Part shown: piece after piece, positions 8,478-17,919 of the stretch
Numbering within the stretch: position 1 is the first letter of the stretch
Layout: every line of letters starts with the position of its first letter
Origin: JANQQN01 sp964519665
GTDB lineage: Bacteria; Myxococcota; Kuafuiibacteriia; Kuafuiibacteriales; Kuafuiibacteriaceae
Direction of reading: 5' to 3'
Assembly: GCA_964519665.1 (NCBI GenBank)
Contig: CAZFIV010000003.1
Coordinates: forward strand, 62,001-126,000
Length of the DNA stretch: 64,000 nucleotides
The notes under the pieces: generated by a model
Database searches by the model: none
The model's input: the letters and a program-made list of their open reading frames with translations, nothing else
Told to the model about the DNA's origin: nothing
Made by a program: the position numbers and the translations under genes

Positions 8478-9791
8478 TCAACCAGGTCGGCTGGCCACTT
8501 TGCTTGCCCGTTCTTCAAACTCGCGACGCCAGCTCGGACGGACTTGATGACGAGGCCATCGCTCGAGCTCGCGTCGAGCGGCGGCCACCGTCGCTCGGGC
8601 TTCCGCCCAGCGTTCGTCCGCGATCAACAGGTCGAGCTTGGTCGAGTACAGCCGGATCTTTCGACCCCCGTATCCGTGCTCGAGCGCTCGTTCGACCGCG
8701 GCCAACCCTTGCCGAATGTTCTGCTGGGCGAGATAGACCTTCGCCAATCGCCACGGATGATTGAAGTCTTCCGGCTGCGCAGCTTCGGACGCTTCCAGCA
8801 TGCGAACTGCCCGCGGGAGCTCTTTGAGCTGCATGTAGACCTCCATCCGGTGGTCGTCGTAGGTGGCGCGGGACGCCGCCGTCGTCGCTGCCGCGGCGGC
8901 TTCTTCGAGGACCACCCGCCGGCGAAGCAGATAGGTGCGTTTAGCTTTCAAGTCTCCCCGGCTCGCCGAGACGTCGACCAGGAGCCCCAACAGGGTCGAG
9001 CGGTCATCGGTGCTCACCGGAAGGTTAGGGTCGTTCGCCCACGCCTCGAGGCGAGCCTGCATGGCGGTCTCGAGGGCTCGGCGTCGACGGAGCGGAAGAG
9101 CGGCAATGCAGCTTTCCAAGATGCCGAACGCCTCGATACTGCCCCCGCTCGGGGGGATCGCGTCGAGGGCGCGTCGACCCAGTCGAGCGCATTCCGCCTT
9201 ATCGTACCCCCACAACGACTCGATCAGGCCGGCCCACAGTCGAACGCGGCGAGCGTCGGTCGTCTTCGCGCTGCGAGGCAGCAGCCGCGCGAAGGCTCGA
9301 TAGGCGGCGCGGTGTTTGCCGCTGGCGAGGAGGGCTTCCGCTTGGGCAAGAGGGTCGGTCGCTCGGCCCGGGGCCAGAAACTCGAGGATCTCTTCGAGGC
9401 GGCCGGCACCGATTCGACGACGGAGGACGGCGCCCTCTCCGTCGATGATGAACAAGGTCGGAACCGCGTTGACTGGGAACTTCTCGAAAAACGCCGTATT
9501 GACGGGTTGGTCGAAATCGAGAGCAAGCCAGGTATAGGAAGTGCGGACCGACTGCAGGTTGTCGTCCACGAGGACGAAGTTCTGCATCGAGATGCAGGTG
9601 TGGCACCAAGAAGCCCACACGTCGACGAATACCGGACGCCGATTTCGACGGGCGTCGGCCAGAGCGGCCGGGAAATCGTCGCGTATCCAATCGATCCGGT
9701 GCTCAGGGCGACCGTCAAGCCCGGCCGCGGACGGCTGAGAGCCCGGTGGCATCGCGACGGCGAGCAAGAGCAAGACATCGAGCGGCATCAC
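8478..9791 (-). CDS. Exported thioredoxin-fold protein with TPR-like C-terminus
   Basis: This 437-aa protein starts with a hydrophobic signal or anchor (MMPLDVLLLLAVAM). Residues about 33-150 form a thioredoxin-like domain with the active site WASWCHTC (C63, C66) and the cis-Pro region VNAVPTLFIIDGEG. This resembles the C-terminal domain of DsbD and thioredoxin_7 proteins. The remaining 280 residues are helical and TPR-like (ALLASGKHRAAYRAFARLLP, later KVYLAQQNIRQGLAAVERAL). It probably handles disulfides or protein contacts in the periplasm. It is divergent from rnd. The start could be the second Met (9788). Confidence 0.75.
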   Translation of the reverse strand: MMPLDVLLLLAVAMPPGSQPSAAGLDGRPEHRIDWIRDDFPAALADARRNRRPVFVDVWASWCHTCISMQNFVLVDDNLQSVRTSYTWLALDFDQPVNTAFFEKFPVNAVPTLFIIDGEGAVLRRRIGAGRLEEILEFLAPGRATDPLAQAEALLASGKHRAAYRAFARLLPRSAKTTDARRVRLWAGLIESLWGYDKAECARLGRRALDAIPPSGGSIEAFGILESCIAALPLRRRRALETAMQARLEAWANDPNLPVSTDDRSTLLGLLVDVSASRGDLKAKRTYLLRRRVVLEEAAAAATTAASRATYDDHRMEVYMQLKELPRAVRMLEASEAAQPEDFNHPWRLAKVYLAQQNIRQGLAAVERALEHGYGGRKIRLYSTKLDLLIADERWAEARATVAAARRELERWPRHQVRPSWRREFEERASKVASRPG

Positions 9792-9972
9792 TCAAAAATA
9801 CCACGCAGCAGGTCGGTCGGGCGGTCCGGGATACCCCAGGCCAATTCGCTGATTAAGACGCTCAATCCGAATACGGTTCGTATCGAGAGGCGCCGATCTC
9901 CTTGACCTGTTGCCGGGCGAGGTCGGACAAAGGGTTGGGACCTGGTCGATTCCGGGTTTACTCGAGTTCGGC

Positions 9973-11127
9973 ATGGAGACAGCGCGGCCGGTCAGATTTC
10001 TATTTGGGGGTATGCCAGCATGCGAAGAAGACTGGCAGCGGGTCGAAGCTGCGCCCAGGCTGGCCGTCGACACCGAATCGGACCCGTTTCATCGCTATTT
10101 TGAGAAGGTCTGTCTCATTCAGATATCCACTGTTGAAGTCGATTTCATCTACGATCCTCTCGAAGTGGGGCTCATCGGCCGCCTTCGTACCGTGCTGGCC
10201 GACGAACAGAGATGTCTCGTGCTCCATGGTGCCGATTACGACGTTCGCACGCTGAAGCAGTCCTTCGACCTTCAGTTGGGCTCCATTTTTGACACTTCGG
10301 TCGCGGCTCAGTTTCTGGGCATGCGGAGCACGGGGCTGAAGTCCTTGCTCGAGGCCGAGCTGGGCATCGCGATCGACAAAGGAGAGCAGCGTTCCGACTG
10401 GGGCCAGCGTCCGCTGACCGAGGCCCAGCTCGCCTACGCCCGGCAAGACACCATGCATCTGTTGCCGCTGGCGCATCGACTCGAGGCTCGATTGCGCGAA
10501 ATCGACCGCTTCGATTGGTTTCGAGAGGAATGCGAGCTTCTTCGAGAGCGGCCGCCGGTCGAGAAGACCTTCGATTCCGAGGGCTGGCGTCGTCTCAGAG
10601 GGGCGGCCGAACTCGGCGGACGCGGTCGCCGAGTCCTTCGGGCGGGTTTCATCTGGCGCGAGAATGCCGCCCGAACCGCTGACAAGCCGCCTTTCAGGAT
10701 CATTCGCAACGACCAACTGATTCGGCTCGCCCGGGCGGTCGATGCCCAGGGACCTCGGACCCTCGGTCGTCTCAAGCGATTGGATTATCTGCCGAAAGGA
10801 ATCGACCGAGCAGCCTTGGGACACGCATTGGCCGACGGACTCGAGGGCCCCGACCCCGGAGAACGACGCCGACCGTCGCCTTCTGGAACGCCTCGAACTC
10901 CGCATTCGGCGACATCGAAGGAGCGTCTCGCGAAGTTGAGGGCCGAGCGCGAAAATTGGGCCCGCGACCTCGGTCTCGACGCCGGTTTCTTAGTGTCGTC
11001 TTCGTTGCTGGACCAAGTCGCGAGGGCGGCGCCCGAGAGTCTAGACCAGCTCGCCAATGTGACGGGGATGACATCATGGCGCATCGCTGCGGTGGGTTCG
11101 CGAATCATGGAGACGCTTCGGTTATGA
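9973..11127 (+). CDS. rnd: Ribonuclease D-like 3'-5' exonuclease
   Basis: This 384-aa DEDDy exonuclease trims 3' ends of tRNA precursors and other RNAs. The first motif is AVDTES (D33, E35), the second HGADYDVRTLK and the third AYARQDTMHLLPL, whose Tyr marks the DEDDy class. An HRDC domain follows around residues 215-290 and a second HRDC-like helical segment ends the protein (SLDQLANVTGMTSWRIAAVG). ATG 9973 is taken as the start, but ATG 10012 (MPACEEDW) with a G-rich sequence before it is possible. The GTG at 9910 looks too far upstream. Confidence 0.88.
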   Translation: METARPVRFLFGGMPACEEDWQRVEAAPRLAVDTESDPFHRYFEKVCLIQISTVEVDFIYDPLEVGLIGRLRTVLADEQRCLVLHGADYDVRTLKQSFDLQLGSIFDTSVAAQFLGMRSTGLKSLLEAELGIAIDKGEQRSDWGQRPLTEAQLAYARQDTMHLLPLAHRLEARLREIDRFDWFREECELLRERPPVEKTFDSEGWRRLRGAAELGGRGRRVLRAGFIWRENAARTADKPPFRIIRNDQLIRLARAVDAQGPRTLGRLKRLDYLPKGIDRAALGHALADGLEGPDPGERRRPSPSGTPRTPHSATSKERLAKLRAERENWARDLGLDAGFLVSSSLLDQVARAAPESLDQLANVTGMTSWRIAAVGSRIMETLRL

Positions 11128-11244
11128 TGATCACGGTTTGGTGCTACGTTTTGGCCGCTGTTCGGGACGACGGCGGTCCGACGCCCAACCTAGGGCCCTG
11201 CATCCTCGAGGTGCGTCCCGAAGAAGAAAGTCGGTGTACCTGAA

Positions 11245-12027
11245 ATGTCAGTTGAATCGGTGAAAAGGATCGTGGCCCTCGTTGCCGTTATGGGCGCGGT
11301 GAGCGCGTACAGCGGGGCGGTTGGGGCACAAGACGAGGCGCAGAGCGGAAGTGAAGCGTCGCCCGAAGCGAGCGATACGACCATGACCGAATCGGACGGC
11401 GTGACGGATCCCGAAGCGCCGACCGCCGGTTCGAACGAGGACCCTGCGAGCGCCGTTCCGCCGGCGTCTCCCATCGATGACTCCGACTACGCCGTGAAAT
11501 TGAGGTCGCTCGAAGAGCAGGTTAACGACCTGAAGGAACGAGTGTTTCGAAGCAAGGCACGGTTAATTCTTCTCAGGGAGACCGTTCTCAAAGGCGCAAT
11601 CTCTGGAGCGAAGGCGGTCATCGTTCATCGGAACGAGATGGGCTCTTCGTTCACCCTCGAACAGGCTGGCTATGCGCTCGACGGTGCCCCGCTCTTCAAC
11701 AAGACCGACGTCGATGGGAGCCTCGATGAACGGGAAGAGATCGAGCTGTTCAATCAGTCGATCGTGCCGGGCAATCACAACCTATCGGTCTTTCTTCTGT
11801 ACCGAGGCAATGGCTACGGACTCTTCAGCTATCTGAAGGGTTATACCTTCCGAATTCAATCGAGCCACGCATTTACCGCGGAGGAAGGCAAAATCACCAC
11901 TGTAAAGGTGGTGGCCTACGAAAAGGGTGGTTTCACGACCGACCTCAAGGACCGGCCCGCCATTCGCTACGATGTCGAAGTCAAGCAAGACATCGAGGCA
12001 CCGAATGCCCCGCCCCAGGCGGACTAA
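11245..12027 (+). CDS. Exported hypothetical protein, first gene of Glt-like envelope cluster
   Basis: This 260-aa protein has a cleavable signal peptide (IVALVAVMGAVSAYSGAVGAQ), a Ser/Glu/Ala-rich linker to about residue 75, a short coiled coil (LRSLEEQVNDLKERVFRSKARL) and a beta-rich C-terminal domain (GNHNLSVFLLYRGNGYGLFSYLKGYTF). Proteins of this layout in myxobacteria are, as I recall, often mislabelled as dihydrolipoamide acetyltransferases; nothing here resembles a lipoyl or acyltransferase domain. It is followed after 20 bp by a TPR/coiled-coil gene, so it is probably co-transcribed with the block ending at 21163. Function unknown; an envelope role is inferred from context. Confidence 0.7.
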   Translation: MSVESVKRIVALVAVMGAVSAYSGAVGAQDEAQSGSEASPEASDTTMTESDGVTDPEAPTAGSNEDPASAVPPASPIDDSDYAVKLRSLEEQVNDLKERVFRSKARLILLRETVLKGAISGAKAVIVHRNEMGSSFTLEQAGYALDGAPLFNKTDVDGSLDEREEIELFNQSIVPGNHNLSVFLLYRGNGYGLFSYLKGYTFRIQSSHAFTAEEGKITTVKVVAYEKGGFTTDLKDRPAIRYDVEVKQDIEAPNAPPQAD

Positions 12028-12047
12028 TCGAAGCAGGATTCCTCGCC

Positions 12048-14399
12048 ATGATTGTCAAACGTGCATGGGCGATGTTCGCGTCGGCAGCGTTCGTTGCGGC
12101 GGCCGGTGCCGCCAGTGCTCAACCGAGCGTCAGTCGATCGAACGACATCGCCAGCGACAATGACCGCGACCTCGCCACCATCCGCAAAAATCTCGGCGAA
12201 CTGCAGGAGCGCTACGGTCTGGCCACGGCACCTCCGGTCACCAAAGTCGAGCGGCGGTTGCGTCAGGGCGAGGTGCATTTCCTGCTGAAGGACTATCTGC
12301 GTGCCTCGATCTTGCTTCTCGACGTGGTTGACGACCCGACTCAGCGAGGGCACCCGCAGTACGACGACTGCGTGTTCCTGCTAGCGGAGTCATTGCGGAT
12401 GTCCCGCAACTTTACGGGTGCTCGTCGCTACTATGAAGAGATTCTAGAGCGCAGCGATGGGGAGCGGCTAAAAGACGTCGTTCTCGGGCTGCTGGAAGTC
12501 GCCGGCGAGACCCAGCACTTCGAACGTATCGACAAGTACATCGCGCGCCTCAAGCAGGCGAAGGCGTTGTCCCGCCCCGATGTCGACTACATCTACGGCA
12601 AGATGCTGTATCGAACCGGTGAGCCCGAGAACATGGATCGAGCCTACAACGTCTTCCGACAGGTACCTGCGGGCAATTCGGTCTCGGCGCGCGCGTCTTA
12701 TTACGCGGGCGTTTCGTTGGTGAGCCTCGGCCGATACCAGGAGGCCATCGAGCAGTTCAAAGCGACGCTCGGTCGAATTCCGGAGGGCGAGGCGGGAGCC
12801 GAGCTGCGCGACCTTACGCACCTGTCGCTAGGTCGGCTCTACCAAGAACTCAAGCAAGTCACCCAAAGCATCGATACCTACCAAGAGATCTCTCAAGAAT
12901 CTCCCTATTTTGCGGATATGCTGTACGAGGTGGCATGGGTACAGGTCACCGCCGCCAACCAGGCCGAGGACCCCGAAGTCCGGCAGAAGGCCTTCGGTCG
13001 GGCGCTGAGGGCCACCGAGTTGCTCATGGCGACCGCTCCCGATTCTCGCCTCTATCCCCAGGCCCGCATTTTGCTCGGCAATCTGATGATTCGCCTGGGC
13101 GCCAACCGAGACGCCTATGAGACCTTCCAGACGATCGTGGATGACTATGGGGAAGCCCGAGACGAGCTGATCGGTCTCGTTCGGACCAGCGACCCCCGTG
13201 CTTTCTTCGATGAGCTTCTCGCCGCCGACATCGCCAAGGTCGGCTCGGAACCGATCCTGCCCCCCCTCGCGGTCAACTGGGCCTTGGAAGACGACCAGGT
13301 CGAACGGGCGGTCGGCATGCAGAGAGACCTCTCCGAGAGCGAGGAGTTCCTGAAAGAAAGCCGCGAGCTGATCGATACCTTGGAGCTCGCATTGGCCGGA
13401 GAGCACCGATACAACATGTTCCCGGGTCTACGGGAGGCTCGTTCGCAGACCATCGGCACCGAGAACCGGATGCTCAACGTTCATCGTCGGCTGCTCAACC
13501 TGGAGCGGGCGCTGGTCTATCCGGTACTGACGGAACCGGAGCGGGCAAAACTCGACCTCATTCACGCTCGGGTTCAAGACATCGAGCGGGAGGTCGCCGA
13601 ACTGCCGGTGAGCACCGCTCAGGTGGAGTCGAAGCGGTCGGTGCTGCGTAACGAGTTCCTCGAAGCGGGCCGTCAGGCCCATCGCCTGCGATATCGCGTG
13701 TACGGAATGCAGGCCCAGGTCGTCGCCGTTGAAAAGTGGTACCGCGAGAACATCGGAACGCTGAGCGAAAAAGAGCAGCGGCTGCTCGAACAGCGACTTC
13801 AAAAAGCGAAGGCCGCGTTGACGGCGGTCGAAGAAGAACAACGGACGCTCGAGCGCGATATCGGCAACGCTGCGTATTTGGTCGACGGGGATGCTGGTCG
13901 GACCCGGTCGCTTCGGCTCCGCGCACAGTTCGACAGCGTGCTGGAAGAAGAGCGCGGCATTCTCCGCGCGTACCGCCCGCGAGTGCGGGCCGACTACCAA
14001 GCGGTGCTGGCCCGCATCGATTCCCAGCGGTTGGCACTGACGGAGTACCGGTCACAGCTGCAGGAGCTGCAGGCGAATCTCGACCGACGGGTCAAACAGA
14101 AGATCGAAGAGATGCGCACCGCTGTCGTATCGGAGGTCAAGAAACTCGCCGAGTACGACCGCGAGCGTTCGAGGCTTGCCGCCGACACGCGGGCCATGTT
14201 GGGGCCAGTCGCCGCGCAGACCCTCGACAGCGTGGGCAAACAGTTCAACACGCTGGTTCTCAAAGCCGACGTCGGCATCATCGATGTCGCCTGGGCCCGC
14301 AAACAAGCCCAGACCGACAAGGTCAACACGATCATCCAGGAGCAGCAGCGAGCGGTTCAGGAGCTCCAAAATGAGTTCGCTGACGCGCTTAGAGAGTGA
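12048..14399 (+). CDS. Exported TPR and coiled-coil protein of Glt-like cluster
   Basis: This 783-aa protein has a clear signal peptide (AWAMFASAAFVAAAGAASAQ). Residues about 60-380 are TPR-like helices (YYAGVSLVSLGRYQEAIEQF, HLSLGRLYQELKQVTQSIDT). The second half, about 420-783, is highly charged and predicted coiled coil (LEQRLQKAKAALTAVEEEQR). It should be periplasmic, forming an extended scaffold. It lies 20 bp after the 260-aa exported protein gene and 4 bp before the next TPR gene. By position and architecture it may correspond to a TPR component of the ancestral Glt gliding/secretion complex; this is inference. Confidence 0.72.
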   Translation: MIVKRAWAMFASAAFVAAAGAASAQPSVSRSNDIASDNDRDLATIRKNLGELQERYGLATAPPVTKVERRLRQGEVHFLLKDYLRASILLLDVVDDPTQRGHPQYDDCVFLLAESLRMSRNFTGARRYYEEILERSDGERLKDVVLGLLEVAGETQHFERIDKYIARLKQAKALSRPDVDYIYGKMLYRTGEPENMDRAYNVFRQVPAGNSVSARASYYAGVSLVSLGRYQEAIEQFKATLGRIPEGEAGAELRDLTHLSLGRLYQELKQVTQSIDTYQEISQESPYFADMLYEVAWVQVTAANQAEDPEVRQKAFGRALRATELLMATAPDSRLYPQARILLGNLMIRLGANRDAYETFQTIVDDYGEARDELIGLVRTSDPRAFFDELLAADIAKVGSEPILPPLAVNWALEDDQVERAVGMQRDLSESEEFLKESRELIDTLELALAGEHRYNMFPGLREARSQTIGTENRMLNVHRRLLNLERALVYPVLTEPERAKLDLIHARVQDIEREVAELPVSTAQVESKRSVLRNEFLEAGRQAHRLRYRVYGMQAQVVAVEKWYRENIGTLSEKEQRLLEQRLQKAKAALTAVEEEQRTLERDIGNAAYLVDGDAGRTRSLRLRAQFDSVLEEERGILRAYRPRVRADYQAVLARIDSQRLALTEYRSQLQELQANLDRRVKQKIEEMRTAVVSEVKKLAEYDRERSRLAADTRAMLGPVAAQTLDSVGKQFNTLVLKADVGIIDVAWARKQAQTDKVNTIIQEQQRAVQELQNEFADALRE

Positions 14400-14403
14400 C
14401 GCC

Positions 14404-17400
14404 ATGAGCCGACCTGACCGCCACAGCATCAAGGTAGTCGTGACCCTGCTCGCGCTGGGCCTCGCCGGTCCGGTACGGCTGGTCTCGGCTCAGCCGGCGT
14501 CGCCGCCCGCGAACGAGGAGGCGGCGGCTCCGGTCGCGCGGACGGCCACGGTCGCACGACCGGCCACCGACGAAGACCGCCCGACCGAGGGGCCGGGGTC
14601 CGTGATTCCGCCCGAAGAGTACGAACCGTCTCCGCCGATGACGGCGGCGGAGGTCGACGCGCCCGAGAACATCGACGCGCAGCTTCGAAACCTCCTTCGC
14701 GAGCTCGAGTACTTCTCGGCCGGGGCCAAGAGCTTCGCCACCGACATGCGCGACCTGATTCGGGTCAAGTACAACGAACAGAAAGAGACCCTCGCTGCTC
14801 AGTACGATCGGGCCGTCGATGAGCTCGAACAGGGCGAGCGAGACCGACGGTGGGAGGCGATCGCCCGGTTCGAGGCTTTCCTTCGGAAGTATCCGGACGA
14901 CCCGGTTTACACCCCCGACGCCATGTTCCGGCTTGCGGAGCTCCACTACGAAAAGAGCAGCGACGAGTACCTGCAGCGAAGCCAAAGCTACGAGCGTGAG
15001 CTCGTGGCGTACGACAACGGCGAACGAGCGACCATGCCAACTCAACCCCGTCCGTCGTTCGAAGCGACCATCGGTCTACACCGACAGCTTCTGACCCGCT
15101 TCCCCGGCTATCGTCTCGCCGATGCGGCGCGGTACCTGCTGGGGTACTGCTATGGTGAACAGGAACAGACCGAGGAGGCGTTGGCTGCCTACCTCGAACT
15201 CGTCGAGGACAACCCAGATAGCCGCTTCGTCGCCGAGGCCTGGACCCGCATCGGTGAGATCTACTTCGACGGTAACGACACCGAGAGCCTCGAGAGGGCC
15301 ATCGCTGCGTACGGCAAGGTCCGCGAGTATCCCGACAGCCCATACTACGACAAGGCGCTCTACAAAGTCGCCTGGACATACTTTCGCCTCGACCGCTTCG
15401 ACGAAGCCGTCGCCTCGTTCGTCGAGCTGATCGACTACGCTGACGAGCAGGAGCGCACCACCGGCATTACCGGGTCGGAGCTTCGCTCCGAAGCCGTGCA
15501 GTACGTCGCCATCTCGCTGGCGGACGACGCCTGGGGAGGCATCGGCCGGGCCCGGCAGGTCCTCGGCCGCCTGCAGGACAAGCAGTATACCGCGGAGATC
15601 TGGCTGCGTTACGGCGAGGTCCTGTTCGACCAGACTCGGTACCCCGACGCGATCGAGGTCCTGCGGACGACGATCGCCAAGTATCCGGACGCTCGATACA
15701 ACCCCGAGGCCCAGGAGCGTATCGTCCGTGCCTACGACCAGCTCCGAGACTTCGACGGTGCCGCTGGGGCGCGCGAAAAGCTGGTAGCGGACTACTCCAA
15801 AGGCTCCCGCTGGTACGAGAAAAACAAGGAAGACCGAGAGGCGATCGCCAAGGCGGAATCGCTGACCGAAAGGTCTCTCTACACGGCCGCCATCTTCAGG
15901 CACCAGCAAGCTCAGGCCCACAAGGGCTCGGGTCGGTTGCAAGACGCTCTTACTTCGTACCAGCAGGCCGCGAGCGCTTACGAGAGTTATCTGACCCGCT
16001 TTCCGAAGTCGAACAACGCTTACGATTTCGAGTTCTATCTCGCGGAGTGCTTATTCTACTCCGGCAACTACCCGAAGGCAGCCGAACAGTACAACAAGGT
16101 TCGGGACAGCCAGGTCGACAATAGGCACCTTGCAGCGGCCGCGCTTTCGTCCGTCATCACCTACGAGAAGAACCTCGAGACTTTGATCAAGGGGGGCAAG
16201 GTCCCGAAAATCGAGCTTCTGACCGCGGCCCAGCGCAAGGATCAACGCGTGTCGCCGAAGCCGCTGGACCAGGCGCGGGCGGAATTCGTCGCGGCCTCCG
16301 ACCGTTTCGTGGCGCTGCTCCCGAAGAGCGATCGCGTGCCGTCGATCCGATATCGCGCCGCCGAGGTCTTCTACAAGCACGACCAGTTCGAAGAAGCGCG
16401 CCGCCGGTTTTTACGGATCGTAGAGGACCACCCTGATTCGGAGGTCGCTCAGTTCGCCTCCAACCTGTTGATCGAGTCGTACCTGGCCACTGAAGACTGG
16501 GCGAACGTCGAGAAGTGGTCGGCGAAGCTGATGCAGTTGGCGAAGGGGCAGAGCGACGGAAAAGACAAGGCCGAGGCCGCTCAGCGCGATAAATTCCTGG
16601 CTGGTCTCCGTGGCTTCAAGGTCGGAGCACAGTTCAAGCAGGCCGAACAATACGATTCGGCGGGGCAGTTCGAGAAGGCGGCCGAGACATACGTCAAGCT
16701 CGTCGATGAGAACGACGAGCACGAGTTTGCCGACAAGGCCCTGTTCAACGCGGCGGTCGCCTACGAAAAGGTTCGGCGGTACGACAGCGCGTCGAAGACC
16801 TACAAGCGCATCTATGAGAAGTATCCGAAGTCCGCGCTCGCTCCCCGGGCGTTGTTTCGCGTGGGCATTAACGCCGAAAAGGGCTTCGACTTCCCAGAGG
16901 CGGTCGCTGCCTACAAACGCCTAACCGATCGCTATCCAGAGTCCGAGAATCGGGCCGACGCCATGTACAACCTAGCCATCGTGCTCGAGAACCAGCAGGC
17001 TTATCGCGACGCGGCCGGCGCGTTTCAAACCTACGCGCGCACGTTCCGCGACCGTGACGACGCACCGGAAGTCTACTACCGGTCGGCCTTGGTCTACGAG
17101 AAGATGAAAGACTACCGGTCGATGATCACTGCTTTGCGCCGCTTCATCGCCAGCTACGGCAAGCAGCCGAAGCAGCGAGAGCGGGTCGTAGAGGCGTATC
17201 GAAAGATCGGGGACGCCTACAAAAAGCAGGGGCGCGAAGCGCTGGCGCTTCGGCAATACCGCTCGTGCGAGGAGACTTTCCAGAAGCAGCGCTTGCCGGT
17301 CCGGGGGCCGGCAGGGGCGGCCGCCGCGCAGTGCACGCTGGAACTCGCCGAGGCCCAGTTCGCCGAGTACGACGACATCAAGATTACGGGTTCGAGTCGT

Positions 17401-17916
17401 CGGCAGGTTCGGGCTCTGACCAGGAAAGCAAGATCGCAGCAAAACGTCGAAAAGGCTTACCGACAGGTTTTCAAGTACAAGCGAGTCGAACCGACCCTCG
17501 CGGCGCTGTACCGCATCGGTCATAGCTATGAGCGGTTTGCCGAAGCTCTGTTTGCGGCCCCGATTCCCCGGGAGCTGCGCCGGAATGAGGAGTACGCCAA
17601 CGAGTATCGGTCTCAGCTCGAAGAGCGAGCTGGGGTCCTCGAGCGTAAGGCCGAAGCTGCGTACCGAGCTGCCTACGAAGAAGCCAAGAAAACGCGCGTG
17701 ACGAACGAGTGGACCGACCGGATCCTGGAAGGTCTCAACAAGTACGTACCGAACGAGTTCCCGATTCAGAAGCGCGGCAAGTTCCGCCTGCAGCGGACGA
17801 CCATATCCGGCAACGGCCTCGATCCGCTAGGCGAGACCCCACCCCCGGCCCCGCAACCGCAGTCGAGCCGAACTCCTTCGCCGGGCGAGCTTCGTACGGC
17901 GAGCGCGGAGGACTGA
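14404..17916 (+). CDS. Large exported TPR-repeat protein (GltD/AgmU-like)
   Basis: This 1170-aa protein starts at ATG 14404 with a signal peptide (VVVTLLALGLAGPVRLVSAQ). Nearly the whole mature chain is TPR/Sel-like helical repeats with frequent Tyr and Pro-D/S turns (YCYGEQEQTEEALAAYLELV, YPESENRADAMYNLAIVLEN). The C-terminus ends in a Pro-rich tail. Size and repeat content resemble the periplasmic TPR protein GltD (AgmU) of Myxococcus gliding clusters. It lies 4 bp after the upstream gene and 3 bp before the next one, so tight co-expression is expected. It probably scaffolds a periplasmic complex; assignment to GltD rests on architecture and order, not on alignment. Confidence 0.75.
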   Translation: MSRPDRHSIKVVVTLLALGLAGPVRLVSAQPASPPANEEAAAPVARTATVARPATDEDRPTEGPGSVIPPEEYEPSPPMTAAEVDAPENIDAQLRNLLRELEYFSAGAKSFATDMRDLIRVKYNEQKETLAAQYDRAVDELEQGERDRRWEAIARFEAFLRKYPDDPVYTPDAMFRLAELHYEKSSDEYLQRSQSYERELVAYDNGERATMPTQPRPSFEATIGLHRQLLTRFPGYRLADAARYLLGYCYGEQEQTEEALAAYLELVEDNPDSRFVAEAWTRIGEIYFDGNDTESLERAIAAYGKVREYPDSPYYDKALYKVAWTYFRLDRFDEAVASFVELIDYADEQERTTGITGSELRSEAVQYVAISLADDAWGGIGRARQVLGRLQDKQYTAEIWLRYGEVLFDQTRYPDAIEVLRTTIAKYPDARYNPEAQERIVRAYDQLRDFDGAAGAREKLVADYSKGSRWYEKNKEDREAIAKAESLTERSLYTAAIFRHQQAQAHKGSGRLQDALTSYQQAASAYESYLTRFPKSNNAYDFEFYLAECLFYSGNYPKAAEQYNKVRDSQVDNRHLAAAALSSVITYEKNLETLIKGGKVPKIELLTAAQRKDQRVSPKPLDQARAEFVAASDRFVALLPKSDRVPSIRYRAAEVFYKHDQFEEARRRFLRIVEDHPDSEVAQFASNLLIESYLATEDWANVEKWSAKLMQLAKGQSDGKDKAEAAQRDKFLAGLRGFKVGAQFKQAEQYDSAGQFEKAAETYVKLVDENDEHEFADKALFNAAVAYEKVRRYDSASKTYKRIYEKYPKSALAPRALFRVGINAEKGFDFPEAVAAYKRLTDRYPESENRADAMYNLAIVLENQQAYRDAAGAFQTYARTFRDRDDAPEVYYRSALVYEKMKDYRSMITALRRFIASYGKQPKQRERVVEAYRKIGDAYKKQGREALALRQYRSCEETFQKQRLPVRGPAGAAAAQCTLELAEAQFAEYDDIKITGSSRRQVRALTRKARSQQNVEKAYRQVFKYKRVEPTLAALYRIGHSYERFAEALFAAPIPRELRRNEEYANEYRSQLEERAGVLERKAEAAYRAAYEEAKKTRVTNEWTDRILEGLNKYVPNEFPIQKRGKFRLQRTTISGNGLDPLGETPPPAPQPQSSRTPSPGELRTASAED

Positions 17917-17919
17917 CCC

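Noticed and set aside
14176..14403. Upstream extension of the 1170-aa TPR protein
   Set aside because: It overlaps the preceding gene in another frame and is not protein-like; ATG 14404 is followed at once by a signal peptide.
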